Source: CAWBRT01 sp963832785 (lineage in GTDB: Bacteria > Acidobacteriota > Terriglobia > Terriglobales > Acidobacteriaceae). Taken from it: a stretch of DNA of 64,000 nt. A program made the translations under genes and the position numbers. Shown one piece after another: positions 10,216 to 17,524 of the stretch. The notes beneath the pieces are model-generated. The model was not told the origin of the DNA, searched no databases, and was given only the letters and a program-made list of their open reading frames with translations. The stretch covers positions 372,001 to 436,000 of the forward strand of contig CAWHVF010000005.1 in the NCBI GenBank assembly GCA_963832785.1, written 5' to 3'. Within the stretch, counting starts at the first letter, position 1, and every line of letters starts with the position of its first letter.

Positions 10216-10599
10216 TGGTGGAGGCGAGGGGAGTTGAACCCCTGTCCGAAAATGCTGCCAGCGAGGAGCCTACATACTTAGTCGCGTTCCGGCGCGGCCC
10301 CAGTCCCTTGCGGAACCCTCACCGCACGTTCGCCTCTCGCGCTAAGAACGGACAAGACGCGCGAGCGGCTAGCCTGTAGATCTTGCCTTCAACTCCCAGA
10401 CGTAGAGTTCAAGGCCAGTCCGCTGTGCGACGCCCTTCCGCAGCCCACGGACAAAGCCGCGGAGGACGGCTACCTACAATTAGGCAGCGTATGCCAGCTG
10501 TTGATTGTTGGCAATTATGGTTTTGCACACGATTACGGGTGCATGCACCCCGGTATGCCTCCTGGCCGCATCCATTCCCGTCGAAGCCGTGACGCCCCC
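10216..10599 (-). ncRNA. ssrA: Transfer-messenger RNA (tmRNA)
   Basis: A one-piece tmRNA of about 384 nt. The 5' end GGGGGCG pairs with CGCCTCC just before an encoded CCA (10216-10218), giving a seven-pair acceptor stem with one G-U. The T-arm GGGGTTCAACTCCCC and the 5' block CACGGCTTCGACGGG are diagnostic. The tag frame at 10512-10480 reads GCC AAC ... TAA and encodes ANNQQLAYAA, with the LAYAA-type ending recognised by proteases. With SmpB (not in this window) it rescues stalled ribosomes. A small perfect hairpin (AGCCAC-GATT-GTGGCT, 10172-10187) beyond the 3' end may assist termination. Confidence 0.96.
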
Positions 10600-10882
10600 A
10601 TCTGGCAAACGGCGCGTCGGCTGCCTGGCAGCCGGCTCTGGCTGTGAGTCGCCGCAGAATGCGACGCCTCGGTGACGACCGCTTTCAAAGAGCTACCTCT
10701 ATCTTAGTAGAGACCCGCAGGAAGTCAAATAATCTCGCCCAGTTTCTCTATATTCCGATTCTCTATATATTTAGATGTAAAGCAGTTAGTTTCGATGCCG
10801 CCGGTTTCCACTGGCGCGGGGGAATTGCTCCCGATTCCTGTAAACCTGGCCGGAAAATTATCGTCAGTATGAAGTTAAGGCC

Positions 10883-11470
10883 ATGGAACCACCAGCAGCG
10901 GCGACGGTAGCGGAAGTGAACATGGTGGCGACTACCGCCATTTCAGAACTGGAAGACATGGATGGGCTGGTGCGCGCCGAGCAGCGGCGCATCTACCGCG
11001 TTCTGCTCTCCATGGTGCACGATCCCGAGGAGGCCGACAGCCTAACGCAAGAGTGTTTTCTGAAGGCCTACCAGAACCGCGGACGCTTCCGGGGCGAATG
11101 CAGCCTGCGTACCTGGCTGATGCGCATTGCCATAAACCTGGCCCGGGACCACATAAAGAACCGCCGCTGGCAGTTCTGGCGAAAGCTTTTCCAGGGGTCG
11201 GCTGGCGACGACGAACTGGCCGCCGCCGCCGTCTCACCGGCCACGCCGGAACGGCTGCTGCTGGCCCGCGAGGCGCTGGCCGGCGTCTGGACGGCCGTAG
11301 ACAGCCTTCCAGCCCGGCAGCGCGCGGTCTTCGTGCTGCGCTTCGTGGAAGAGATGAGCATCGGCGAGATCGCCGATGCGACCTCGTTGCGCCCGGGGAC
11401 GGTCAAATCGCACCTGTCGCGCGCTACCGGCGCCGTCCGCCAACGGCTGAAGGATCGGGGGAGACCATGA
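10883..11470 (+). CDS. ECF-type RNA polymerase sigma factor
   Basis: About 195 residues. Region 2 (about residues 25-90) contains the run DPEEADSLTQECFLKAYQN and the melting segment FRGECSLRTWLMRIAINLARD. Region 4 (about 135-190) contains LPARQRAVFVLRFVEEMSIG and the helix-turn-helix RPGTVKSHLSRA. It starts at ATG 10883 or, equally plausibly, at in-frame ATG 10922, which has GGAAG at the right distance. The stop overlaps the start of the next gene by four bases (ATGA). The following anti-sigma and Spy-like genes make it the head of an envelope-stress-type operon, by analogy with RpoE/CpxP/CnrH systems. It is probably autoregulated, but no clear ECF promoter was identified. Confidence 0.93.
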   Translation: MEPPAAATVAEVNMVATTAISELEDMDGLVRAEQRRIYRVLLSMVHDPEEADSLTQECFLKAYQNRGRFRGECSLRTWLMRIAINLARDHIKNRRWQFWRKLFQGSAGDDELAAAAVSPATPERLLLAREALAGVWTAVDSLPARQRAVFVLRFVEEMSIGEIADATSLRPGTVKSHLSRATGAVRQRLKDRGRP

Positions 11471-11997
11471 ACTCTCACTTGAATGAAGAGCAATTTACGG
11501 AATGGCTGCTGGGGACAAATGACCGGGAAATCGCGCAGCATCTGGCGGCGTGCGACGCCTGCCGGATCGAAAGCAAACAGTTGCGCAACGCCGTCGCCGA
11601 CTGCCGCCAGTCGGCCCATCAGGCGGCGGAGCGCGACGAGGCTTTCTGGGCCAGGCAACGGCTCGCCATCCGCTCCCGCCGGGCGCGCTATCGCTTCGTT
11701 CCCTACATTCGCTGGGCGGCCGTGGCGGTCATGCTCCTGGTGGTATTTGCCGCTTTTATGCTGACCCGCTCGCCGCAGCCGGCGCAGCAGGCGAAAAAAG
11801 AGCTTTCCGACGACGCTCTTCTGCAGCAGGTGGAGAACTCTCTCGATCGGAGCTACCCGACGGCCCTGGCGCCGGCCGTGCTTATTGACCAGGAGCGGAG
11901 CCGGGCGCTGGCCTCCGCCAGCGCGCAAAAACCGGCTACGCCAGCCCGCGCCGGAGGCGCTTCTACGACTTCCAAGCGAAAGGAACAACAGCAATGA
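11467..11997 (+). CDS. Membrane-anchored anti-sigma factor (zinc-finger type)
   Basis: A 176-residue protein starting at the ATG that overlaps the sigma gene stop. Its N-terminal cytoplasmic part carries HLAACDACR, the HxxxCxxC core of zf-HC2 anti-sigma domains. One membrane helix follows (around residues 80-98, the run WAAVAVMLLVVFAAFML), and then a periplasmic Ala/Pro/Ser-rich tail. This arrangement sequesters the ECF factor at the membrane until a signal arrives. Its own stop overlaps the next gene by four bases, so the three are translationally coupled. The role follows from domain and context. Confidence 0.85.
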   Translation: MNSHLNEEQFTEWLLGTNDREIAQHLAACDACRIESKQLRNAVADCRQSAHQAAERDEAFWARQRLAIRSRRARYRFVPYIRWAAVAVMLLVVFAAFMLTRSPQPAQQAKKELSDDALLQQVENSLDRSYPTALAPAVLIDQERSRALASASAQKPATPARAGGASTTSKRKEQQQ

Positions 11998-12575
11998 AGA
12001 AGATGGCAGCAGCAATTCTCGTCACCATATTCGCTTTCGTCTCCATAGCGGCCGCGCAGGGCCGTGGCATGGGGCCCGGAGGCGGTCCGCAATCGGGCTC
12101 TGGGCCGTACATAACGCCTGGTCTTGGCATGGGCGGTGGAATGGGGATGGGAATGGGACCCGGCATGGGCCAGCATGGTCTGGGCATGCCGATGGGCCCG
12201 TGGTGGAAGAATTCCGAGCTGGTGAAAAAACTCGGGCTCAACGATTCGCAGGTGCAGCAGATTGAAAAGACCTTCCGAAATTATCGCTCACAGTTGATCG
12301 ATCTGAACGCCGCCTTGCAAAAGCAGGAACTGGCGCTGGAACCGCTGGTTGAAGCCGACCGTCCGGACGAGGCGCAGGTTACCGCCCAGATCGACCGGGT
12401 GGCACAGGCCCGCGCCAACCTGGAGAAATCGCACGCCCAGATGCTGCTGGCCATTCGCCGCGTGCTGACCGTCGAGCAGTGGAAGCAATTGCGCAACCAG
12501 GGTGGTGGACCCAGGGGGCCGATGGGCGGTCCGCGGTCATTACAGGGAAACCCCGCGCCACCGCCTGGGTCGTAA
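11994..12575 (+). CDS. Spy/CpxP-like periplasmic protein
   Basis: A 193-residue protein with an N-terminal signal peptide (MKKMAAAILVTIFAFVSIAA, cleavage near AAAQG) and a Gly/Met-rich linker with repeated GMG units. An all-helical domain follows (about residues 75-175) containing LGLNDSQVQQIEK and LTVEQWKQL, which fits the LTxxQ pattern of Spy/CpxP and heavy-metal resistance sensors such as CnrX. The Met-rich stretch is compatible with copper or silver binding, but that is speculation. As the third gene of the ECF operon it is likely the periplasmic sensor or chaperone. A strong hairpin 14 bp after the stop probably ends the transcript. Confidence 0.8.
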   Translation: MKKMAAAILVTIFAFVSIAAAQGRGMGPGGGPQSGSGPYITPGLGMGGGMGMGMGPGMGQHGLGMPMGPWWKNSELVKKLGLNDSQVQQIEKTFRNYRSQLIDLNAALQKQELALEPLVEADRPDEAQVTAQIDRVAQARANLEKSHAQMLLAIRRVLTVEQWKQLRNQGGGPRGPMGGPRSLQGNPAPPPGS

Positions 12576-12589
12576 CAGTCTTGACTTTC

Positions 12590-12653
12590 CGTTTCACGGT
12601 TCGCGAGTGAGAGCCCGGCAGCTCAGGGTTGCCACTTCGCAAACCGTGAAACG
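12590..12653. terminator. Long stem-loop after the ECF operon
   Basis: CGTTTCACGGTT (12590-12601) pairs with AACCGTGAAACG (12642-12653), and pairing extends inward (CGCGAGTG against CACTTCGC) with minor mismatches. No T-tract follows. It may act as a factor-dependent end signal or be a palindromic repeat unit. Confidence 0.5.
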
Positions 12654-12934
12654 TGCACGCTGAAACGGGGAATTGTCTTCAACAAAGCAAGCCCACTGTC
12701 GCAGCCCTGCTACTAATCCGCTCAGCCTTTCCCTAAAAAGTTTCGCTTATCAGCAATAGCCGTGTTCTCCAGCCGATGACTGGCAAAAGCGTGACCGCTG
12801 TCACCCCTGCCTGTGCTCGCGGCTGTAGACTCCGAATTCACGGCCTGAGTAAATTGCAAGCAGGTGTGCGCGGCAGGCTCCGCTGTTGGCGGTGGCTTTT
12901 CCACCCGGCAAACGCAAGGGGAGCGCTTGCTGGA

Positions 12935-13073
12935 TAGTGGGTCAATTTGAAGGGTGCCCCAGGTTCCGCGCCGCGCTTTTCGGCGCTAACCTGGGAAATT
13001 GGTCCCACGTCAGCCCAAAAGCAGGGCGGGACGTGGGGCACCCGTTGTTGTGGAAATTCAAATTGACCCACTA
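12935..13073. repeat. 139-bp MITE-like element with perfect 17-bp terminal inverted repeats
   Basis: The element is bounded by TAGTGGGTCAATTTGAA (12935-12951) and its exact reverse complement (13057-13073). Inside are GGGTGCCCCA (12952-12961) facing TGGGGCACCC (13034-13043), and a nested hairpin CCCAGGTT ... AACCTGGG. It has no coding capacity. It sits in the 575-bp gap between the Spy-like gene and the cytochrome gene, where I see nothing else. The form resembles a non-autonomous transposon or REP-type palindrome, but one copy in the window cannot prove mobility. Confidence 0.65.
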
Positions 13074-13150
13074 CTGCTTGCCGGTGACCCACGGGTACAG
13101 CACTTCCGGAAATACTCCATACATTTATGGCGACCTCTGAAGGGGGAATA

Positions 13151-13936
13151 ATGGCTAAAGATATCAATCGGCGCCAACTTGTCACCTGGCTAACTGGAGC
13201 TGCCGGGGTAGGCGCGGCAGCAACCCTGGCGGCGCATGCGGAGCAGCTTGGCAGCACTGCCAAAGATCCGACGGAAGTGCTGCAAAAACTGCCATGGCCT
13301 TATAAACCGCTCGATCCGGATAAGGTCGGACAACGCGGATTCGCGGGATATTACAAGTCCGAGTGCATGTATGGGGCGTTTGAGTCGATAGTAGGCTCGG
13401 CGGCCGAGCAACTTGGCCCACCTTATACGCATTTTCCGTTTTTGATGTTCAAGTATGGCGGCGGCGGGATCAATGGCTGGGCCACTGTCTGCGGTGCGCT
13501 CAATGGCTCGTCAGCGGCTATCCAACTGCTCTCGCCGCAGCCCGCGCCGCTTATCGATTCTCTTTTTGCCTGGTACGAAAACGAAGCTTTGCCGAACTTC
13601 CGCCCGCAGGGGATAAAGTTTTCCGAAATACGCTCGCTGGCCGGATCGCCACTGTGCCATGAGTCCATCGCCAATTGGACCAAGACCGCCGGCAAGGGGG
13701 CCTACACGCCGGAGCGGGCGGAGCGTTGCGGAGAGCTGACCGCCTCGGTAGCCAGGCATGCCGTTATACTCCTGAACGACCAGCTTGCGGCGAAACCAGT
13801 GGCCTTCGCTCTTCCTAAAGCTACCCAGGGCTGCATGTCTTGTCACGAAAAGGGCGGAGCGCTTGCCAACATCCGCACCAAGATGGATTGTGGCGGGTGC
13901 CACGCCCCGCTGATGGGCAAGCATCCTGGCGTGTAG
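13151..13936 (+). CDS. Exported split-Soret-like c-type cytochrome (C_GCAxxG_C_C family)
   Basis: A 261-residue protein starting at ATG 13151 (GAAGGGGGAA just upstream) with a twin-arginine-like signal (DINRRQLVTWLTGAAGVGAA), so it is probably exported folded. The central region has SECMYGAFESIVG and then KYGGGGINGWATVCGALNG, matching the spaced Cys/Gly pattern of the C_GCAxxG_C_C family and of split-Soret cytochrome c. The C-terminus has two haem-binding CxxCH motifs, CMSCH and CGGCH. The likely role is periplasmic electron transfer; donor and acceptor are unknown. It lies upstream of suyAB on the same strand, separated by 395 bp. A link to oxidation of released sulfite is conceivable but has no direct support. 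Confidence 0.7.
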   Translation: MAKDINRRQLVTWLTGAAGVGAAATLAAHAEQLGSTAKDPTEVLQKLPWPYKPLDPDKVGQRGFAGYYKSECMYGAFESIVGSAAEQLGPPYTHFPFLMFKYGGGGINGWATVCGALNGSSAAIQLLSPQPAPLIDSLFAWYENEALPNFRPQGIKFSEIRSLAGSPLCHESIANWTKTAGKGAYTPERAERCGELTASVARHAVILLNDQLAAKPVAFALPKATQGCMSCHEKGGALANIRTKMDCGGCHAPLMGKHPGV

Positions 13937-14331
13937 GAACGGTCATGCCACGCTGGCGCCTCATCCTTCACGGCTATTGCAGGAAGGCTGCGCAGGGCTG
14001 AGGCGCCATCAATTTGAGCAGCTATCCAGCAGCGCCCGCGATATTCTTAAAATCGAAAGATCGGCAAGCTGCCGAAAATATCCATCTGGCAAAGAAGTGC
14101 CCTCCACCTAAAATGCCAGCGTGGTAAACTTCAGAAAATACAGAACAAGGGATTGTGCGCAGGCGGGCTTTCGGCCTGAACCATGCCACGATTTTCGCAC
14201 GCTTATCGAGAGGTGCTGGATCTGCGCCGGCAGTCCGCTTGCTGAAGTTGCGATACCGGCGGCGGCCGCGGTTGCCGCTGCCTGGCAGATCACCATGTAA
14301 GCTCATCTTTGAAAAAGGGGTTGAAAGATAA
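13937..14331. other. 395-bp intergenic region
   Basis: No gene is seen. A perfect 10-bp inverted repeat (TGGCGCCTCA at 13954-13963, TGAGGCGCCA at 13999-14008) begins 18 bp after the cytochrome stop and could be a terminator-like structure. The promoter of suyAB should lie in the remainder, but no convincing -35/-10 pair was identified. AAAGGGG about 13 nt before ATG 14332 is the probable ribosome binding site. Confidence 0.4.
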
Positions 14332-14664
14332 ATGACTGGTCAATCGGCGGTAAAACCCAAGGACACGAAGCCGGGCCCCAAAGCGCCTGAGTTTCTTGTC
14401 CATGAAGACGGCGATGGGGTGGGTGTGATCGTGGTGGAGGGCATCAAGGCCGGCCAGGAACTGACTGGCTGGGTGATGGCCGAAGACAAGACCATCAAGG
14501 TCAAGGTGCTTAACGACATTCCCATCGGACACAAAGTGGCGCTCAAGGACTTCAAGGTTGGCGACGGGGTCATCAAGTACGGCGTGGACATAGGCAAGGT
14601 GGTGGCCGCCATCAAGAAGGGCGAGCACGTGCACATACACAATCTCAAGACGAGGAGGTGGTAG
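14332..14664 (+). CDS. suyA: (2R)-sulfolactate sulfo-lyase, small (alpha) subunit
   Basis: A 110-residue protein made of a single SAF domain, the N-terminal module of the UxaA/altronate-dehydratase superfamily. Visible family features are FLVHEDGDGVGVIVVEGI, IPIGHKVALKDFKVGD, VIKYGVDIGKV and the terminal HVHIHNLKTRRW. In sugar-acid dehydratases this domain is often fused to the catalytic part; separate small and large subunits are typical of SuyAB. The enzyme cleaves 3-sulfolactate to pyruvate and sulfite. The stop lies two bases before the suyB start, so the pair is co-translated. Assignment to sulfolactate rather than another hydroxy acid rests on recalled similarity plus the nearby xsc. 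Confidence 0.8.
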   Translation: MTGQSAVKPKDTKPGPKAPEFLVHEDGDGVGVIVVEGIKAGQELTGWVMAEDKTIKVKVLNDIPIGHKVALKDFKVGDGVIKYGVDIGKVVAAIKKGEHVHIHNLKTRRW

Positions 14665-14666
14665 CC

Positions 14667-15827
14667 ATGCAAAAGACATTTCTAGGATATCGTCGCGAGA
14701 ACGGGCGAGTGGGCGTGCGCAACCACGTCATGATTCTGGGGCTGGACGATCTTTCGCAGGCCTCAGTCGACTGCGTAGCCAACAATGTGAAGGGGACGTT
14801 GCCCATCAGCCATCCCTATGGCCGGCTACAGTTCGGAGCGGATCTGGACCTGTATTTTGCCACCCTGATCGGGGCCGGCTGCAATCCCAACGTGGCGGCG
14901 GTAGTAGTGATTGGCATCGAGCCGCAGTGGACGAATGTGATTGTCGAGGGCATTGCCAAGACGGGCAAGCCGGTGGCGGGCTTCGGCATCGAAAAGAACG
15001 GTCAGTTCAACACCATTTGCTCGGCTTCACGCAAGGCCAAGGAGTTTGTGCAGTGGGCCAGCGAGAAGCAGCGGGAGGAGTGCAAGCTGAACGAGTTGTG
15101 GGTGTCGTGCAAGTGCGGCGAGAGCGACACGACCTCGGGGCTGGCCTCGAATCCGACGGTGGGCGACGCCTTTGACAAGCTGGAGAAAGCCGGTTGCACG
15201 CTGGGGTTCGGCGAGACCACGGAAATCACCGGCGGGGAGAACCTGGTGGCCAAGCGTTGCGCCACGCCGGCGGTGGCGGAGAAGTTCATGTACTTCTTCA
15301 ACCGCTACGCCAAGGTGGTGGACGACCACAAGACCAACGACTTGTGCGACTCGCAGCCAACCAAGGGCAACATCGAGGGCGGCCTGACCACGATCGAAGA
15401 GAAGGCGCTGGGCAACATCCAGAAGATCGGCAAGAAGTGCAAGGTAATCGGCGCCCTGGACAAGCACGAGGCTCCCAGCGGACCGGGTTTGTGGTTTATC
15501 GACTCCTCTTCCGCCGCCGCCGAGTTCGTGACCCTGATGGCTGCTGCCGGTTATGTGGTTCACCTCTTCCCCACGGGACAGGGCAACATCATCGGCAATC
15601 CGATTCTGCCGGTGATCAAACTGGGGGCTAACCCGCGTACGGTGCGCACCATGAACGAACACATCGATGTGGATGTCTCGGGCATTCTGCGCCGCGAAAT
15701 CAACATCGATCAGGCTGGAGACAAGCTGTTGGAGTGCATGTTCCGCACCGCCAACGGCCGGCTGACCTCGGCCGAGGCGCTGGGACATCGCGAGTTCGTC
15801 ATCACGCGCCTGTACGAAAGCGCGTAA
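14667..15827 (+). CDS. suyB: (2R)-sulfolactate sulfo-lyase, large (beta) subunit
   Basis: A 386-residue catalytic subunit of the UxaA-type lyase family, which normally uses an iron centre. It opens with TFLGYRRENGRVGVRNHV, the family signature. Segments I associate with SuyB are GCNPNVAAVVVIGIE, KCGESDTTSG, NIEGGLTTIEEKALGNIQK, GLWFIDSSSAAAEF and FPTGQGNIIGNPILPVIK. ATG 14667 is chosen because GAGGAGGTGG ends six bases upstream; the frame also allows GTG 14658. With SuyA it releases sulfite from sulfolactate in the cytoplasm. A hairpin (AATTCACC at 15826-15833, GGTGAATT at 15842-15849) overlaps the stop codon. The symporter gene downstream may supply the substrate. Confidence 0.82.
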   Translation: MQKTFLGYRRENGRVGVRNHVMILGLDDLSQASVDCVANNVKGTLPISHPYGRLQFGADLDLYFATLIGAGCNPNVAAVVVIGIEPQWTNVIVEGIAKTGKPVAGFGIEKNGQFNTICSASRKAKEFVQWASEKQREECKLNELWVSCKCGESDTTSGLASNPTVGDAFDKLEKAGCTLGFGETTEITGGENLVAKRCATPAVAEKFMYFFNRYAKVVDDHKTNDLCDSQPTKGNIEGGLTTIEEKALGNIQKIGKKCKVIGALDKHEAPSGPGLWFIDSSSAAAEFVTLMAAAGYVVHLFPTGQGNIIGNPILPVIKLGANPRTVRTMNEHIDVDVSGILRREINIDQAGDKLLECMFRTANGRLTSAEALGHREFVITRLYESA

Positions 15828-15860
15828 TTCACCGGCGTCGTGGTGAATTTCGCAACCAAT

Positions 15861-15937
15861 AAACCGCAGAGGGCACGGGGAACGCAAGGCTCGCATCGCT
15901 TGTTCGCTTCTGTGTTCCGCTGTGGCCTCTGTGGTTT
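15861..15937. repeat. 77-bp imperfect palindromic repeat
   Basis: AAACCGCAGAGGGCACGGGG (from 15861) faces the near-complementary run ending CTCTGTGGTTT at 15937, with the arms pairing over about 25 positions with few mismatches. A half-copy of the same motif, ACCACAGAG ... CACAGAG, occurs at 60781-60808. It looks like a dispersed palindromic intergenic repeat and may also end the suyAB transcript. Confidence 0.5.
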
Positions 15938-16007
15938 GGTTTCGATTAACGGCCATCAGACGTGGTGCGCTTCAGGCGGCACTTAACTACAAAGGGGAGT
16001 GGCCTCA

Positions 16008-17357
16008 ATGTTGCAACAACAGTCGGAGCAAGCAGATCAGCATATAGACATTCGTACGCTCGGTATTCTTGCCTTTTCAGCAACGGCGGGCGTGCTGGTC
16101 GAGTTCTATGATTTCTTTATCTACGGCTATGCCGCGGCCAGCGCCTTCCCCCACGTGTTTTTTCCCCGGTTGTCGCCGACCGTGGCCCTGGTGTTTTCGT
16201 ACTTGGCGTTCGGCGCCGGGTTCCCGGCGCGCATTCTGGGGGCATTTATCTTCGGCCACTACGGCGACCGCACGGGCCGCAAGTTCGCCTTCCTGATTAA
16301 CATCATCATCGTGGGCATCACCACCTGCCTGGTGGGTCTTCTGCCCGGCTATGAGACGCTTGGCGTCCTGTCTCCTATCCTGCTGTTGCTTTTGCGCGTC
16401 ATCCAGGGAATAGGGCTGGGCGGCGAATTCGGCGGCGCCTCCTCGCTGCTGGCCGAATTTGGATCGCACCGCAAGCACCGTGCCTTCTGGATGTCGCTGG
16501 CCAATATGGGCATTCCGCTGGGCGCCGTGGCTGCCAGCGCGGTAATGTTCACGCTCAGTGCCAGCTTCAGGACGGGCGGCTGGCGTATCGCCATGCTGCT
16601 GTCGTTGGTGATCGTAATTCCTGCGCTCATGGCCCGCTACAAGCTGGCCGACTCTCCTTTGTTCGCACGGCTGAAGCAGAAAGAGCAGTTGTCCAAGATG
16701 CCCAGCTTCACCGTGTTCAGGAAATACTCCCGGCCGATCTTTCTTCTGGCCCTGGTATGCGCCTTCCAGCAGATGGACGGCTATGTGAGCGGTACTTACA
16801 TCATCACCTTCCATCACCTGGCCGGCATCCCGCTGGCCACCACGGCGGTCATTATTATGGCCAGCCGCATCGGAGACGTTCTGGGCGTGGCCCTGGCGGG
16901 GCCGCTTTCCGATCTGCTTAAGCGCCGGATGGCCGCTTTGGTTGCCATTGCCGGCACTTTCATCATTTCCTACCCGCTGGTGCAGGCAATTTTGGCCAGG
17001 AACATTCCCATGTGCATTCTTACCCAGTTCCTGATCACCTTCTTCGGCATCGGCATACTGCACGGGCTGGCCCCCATTCTGACTTCCGAGAGCTTTCCCA
17101 CCAAGTTCCGATACTCGGGCACCGGCATCTCCTACAGCATTTCGGCGGTAGCCGGCGGCGCGATTGCGCCTCCTGTTCTTGCGGGGTTGATTGGCCAGGA
17201 CGCGCTCCACAACTGGCACTGGGTGATTATTGTCTACGGGATCTACGCCGCAATCGCCATGGTGTCGCTGATCTTCATCCGCGAAACGCGCGACTTGAAG
17301 CTGCAAGACCTTGACGAGCACGAGGCATCGGCGCAAGTGGTCAAGATGCGGGGGTAA
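16008..17357 (+). CDS. MFS metabolite:H+ symporter (MHS family)
   Basis: A 449-residue inner-membrane protein with about 12 helices. The motifs VEFYDFFIYGYAA near helix 1 and FGHYGDRTGRKFAF in the loop between helices 2 and 3 mark the metabolite:H+ symporter branch (ProP, KgtP, ShiA relatives). GLGGEFGGASSLLAEF lies in helix 5. ATG 16008 follows GGGGAG at 15994-15999. It lies 180 bp after suyB on the same strand. By position it may import sulfolactate or another carboxylate or sulfonate; the sequence alone does not give the substrate. It ends facing kbl across a gap with a strong hairpin. Confidence 0.85.
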   Translation: MLQQQSEQADQHIDIRTLGILAFSATAGVLVEFYDFFIYGYAAASAFPHVFFPRLSPTVALVFSYLAFGAGFPARILGAFIFGHYGDRTGRKFAFLINIIIVGITTCLVGLLPGYETLGVLSPILLLLLRVIQGIGLGGEFGGASSLLAEFGSHRKHRAFWMSLANMGIPLGAVAASAVMFTLSASFRTGGWRIAMLLSLVIVIPALMARYKLADSPLFARLKQKEQLSKMPSFTVFRKYSRPIFLLALVCAFQQMDGYVSGTYIITFHHLAGIPLATTAVIIMASRIGDVLGVALAGPLSDLLKRRMAALVAIAGTFIISYPLVQAILARNIPMCILTQFLITFFGIGILHGLAPILTSESFPTKFRYSGTGISYSISAVAGGAIAPPVLAGLIGQDALHNWHWVIIVYGIYAAIAMVSLIFIRETRDLKLQDLDEHEASAQVVKMRG

Positions 17358-17390
17358 TTTCCATCTGTAGGGATAGTCTCGCACTGGGAT

Positions 17391-17421
17391 CCCCAACAAG
17401 CCGGGTTTTGGCTTGTTGGGG
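17391..17421. terminator. Bidirectional hairpin between convergent genes
   Basis: A perfect 12-bp inverted repeat, CCCCAACAAGCC (17391-17402) and GGCTTGTTGGGG (17410-17421), with a 7-nt loop. It lies between the symporter and kbl, which face each other. There is no adjacent T-run, so efficiency as an intrinsic terminator is uncertain. Confidence 0.65.
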
Positions 17422-17524
17422 TGATCGGCGCTAGCCGGCGGCGAACATCCGTGGCTCACCAGCGCCCGCTACAGCCGGACTGTGCCGGCGCTAGACTTCA
17501 CCCGGATACAAAACCGGCAAATTA

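Noticed and set aside
10179..10592. Two short open frames over the tmRNA region
   Set aside because: They translate the reverse complement of ssrA.
17391..17421. Hairpin as a transposon end or attachment site
   Set aside because: It lies exactly between convergent genes, so a termination role is simpler.
16077..17459. Open frame of 460 codons antisense to the symporter gene
   Set aside because: The product is hydrophilic and low-complexity (Gln/His/Arg-rich), as expected for the reverse of a membrane-protein gene.
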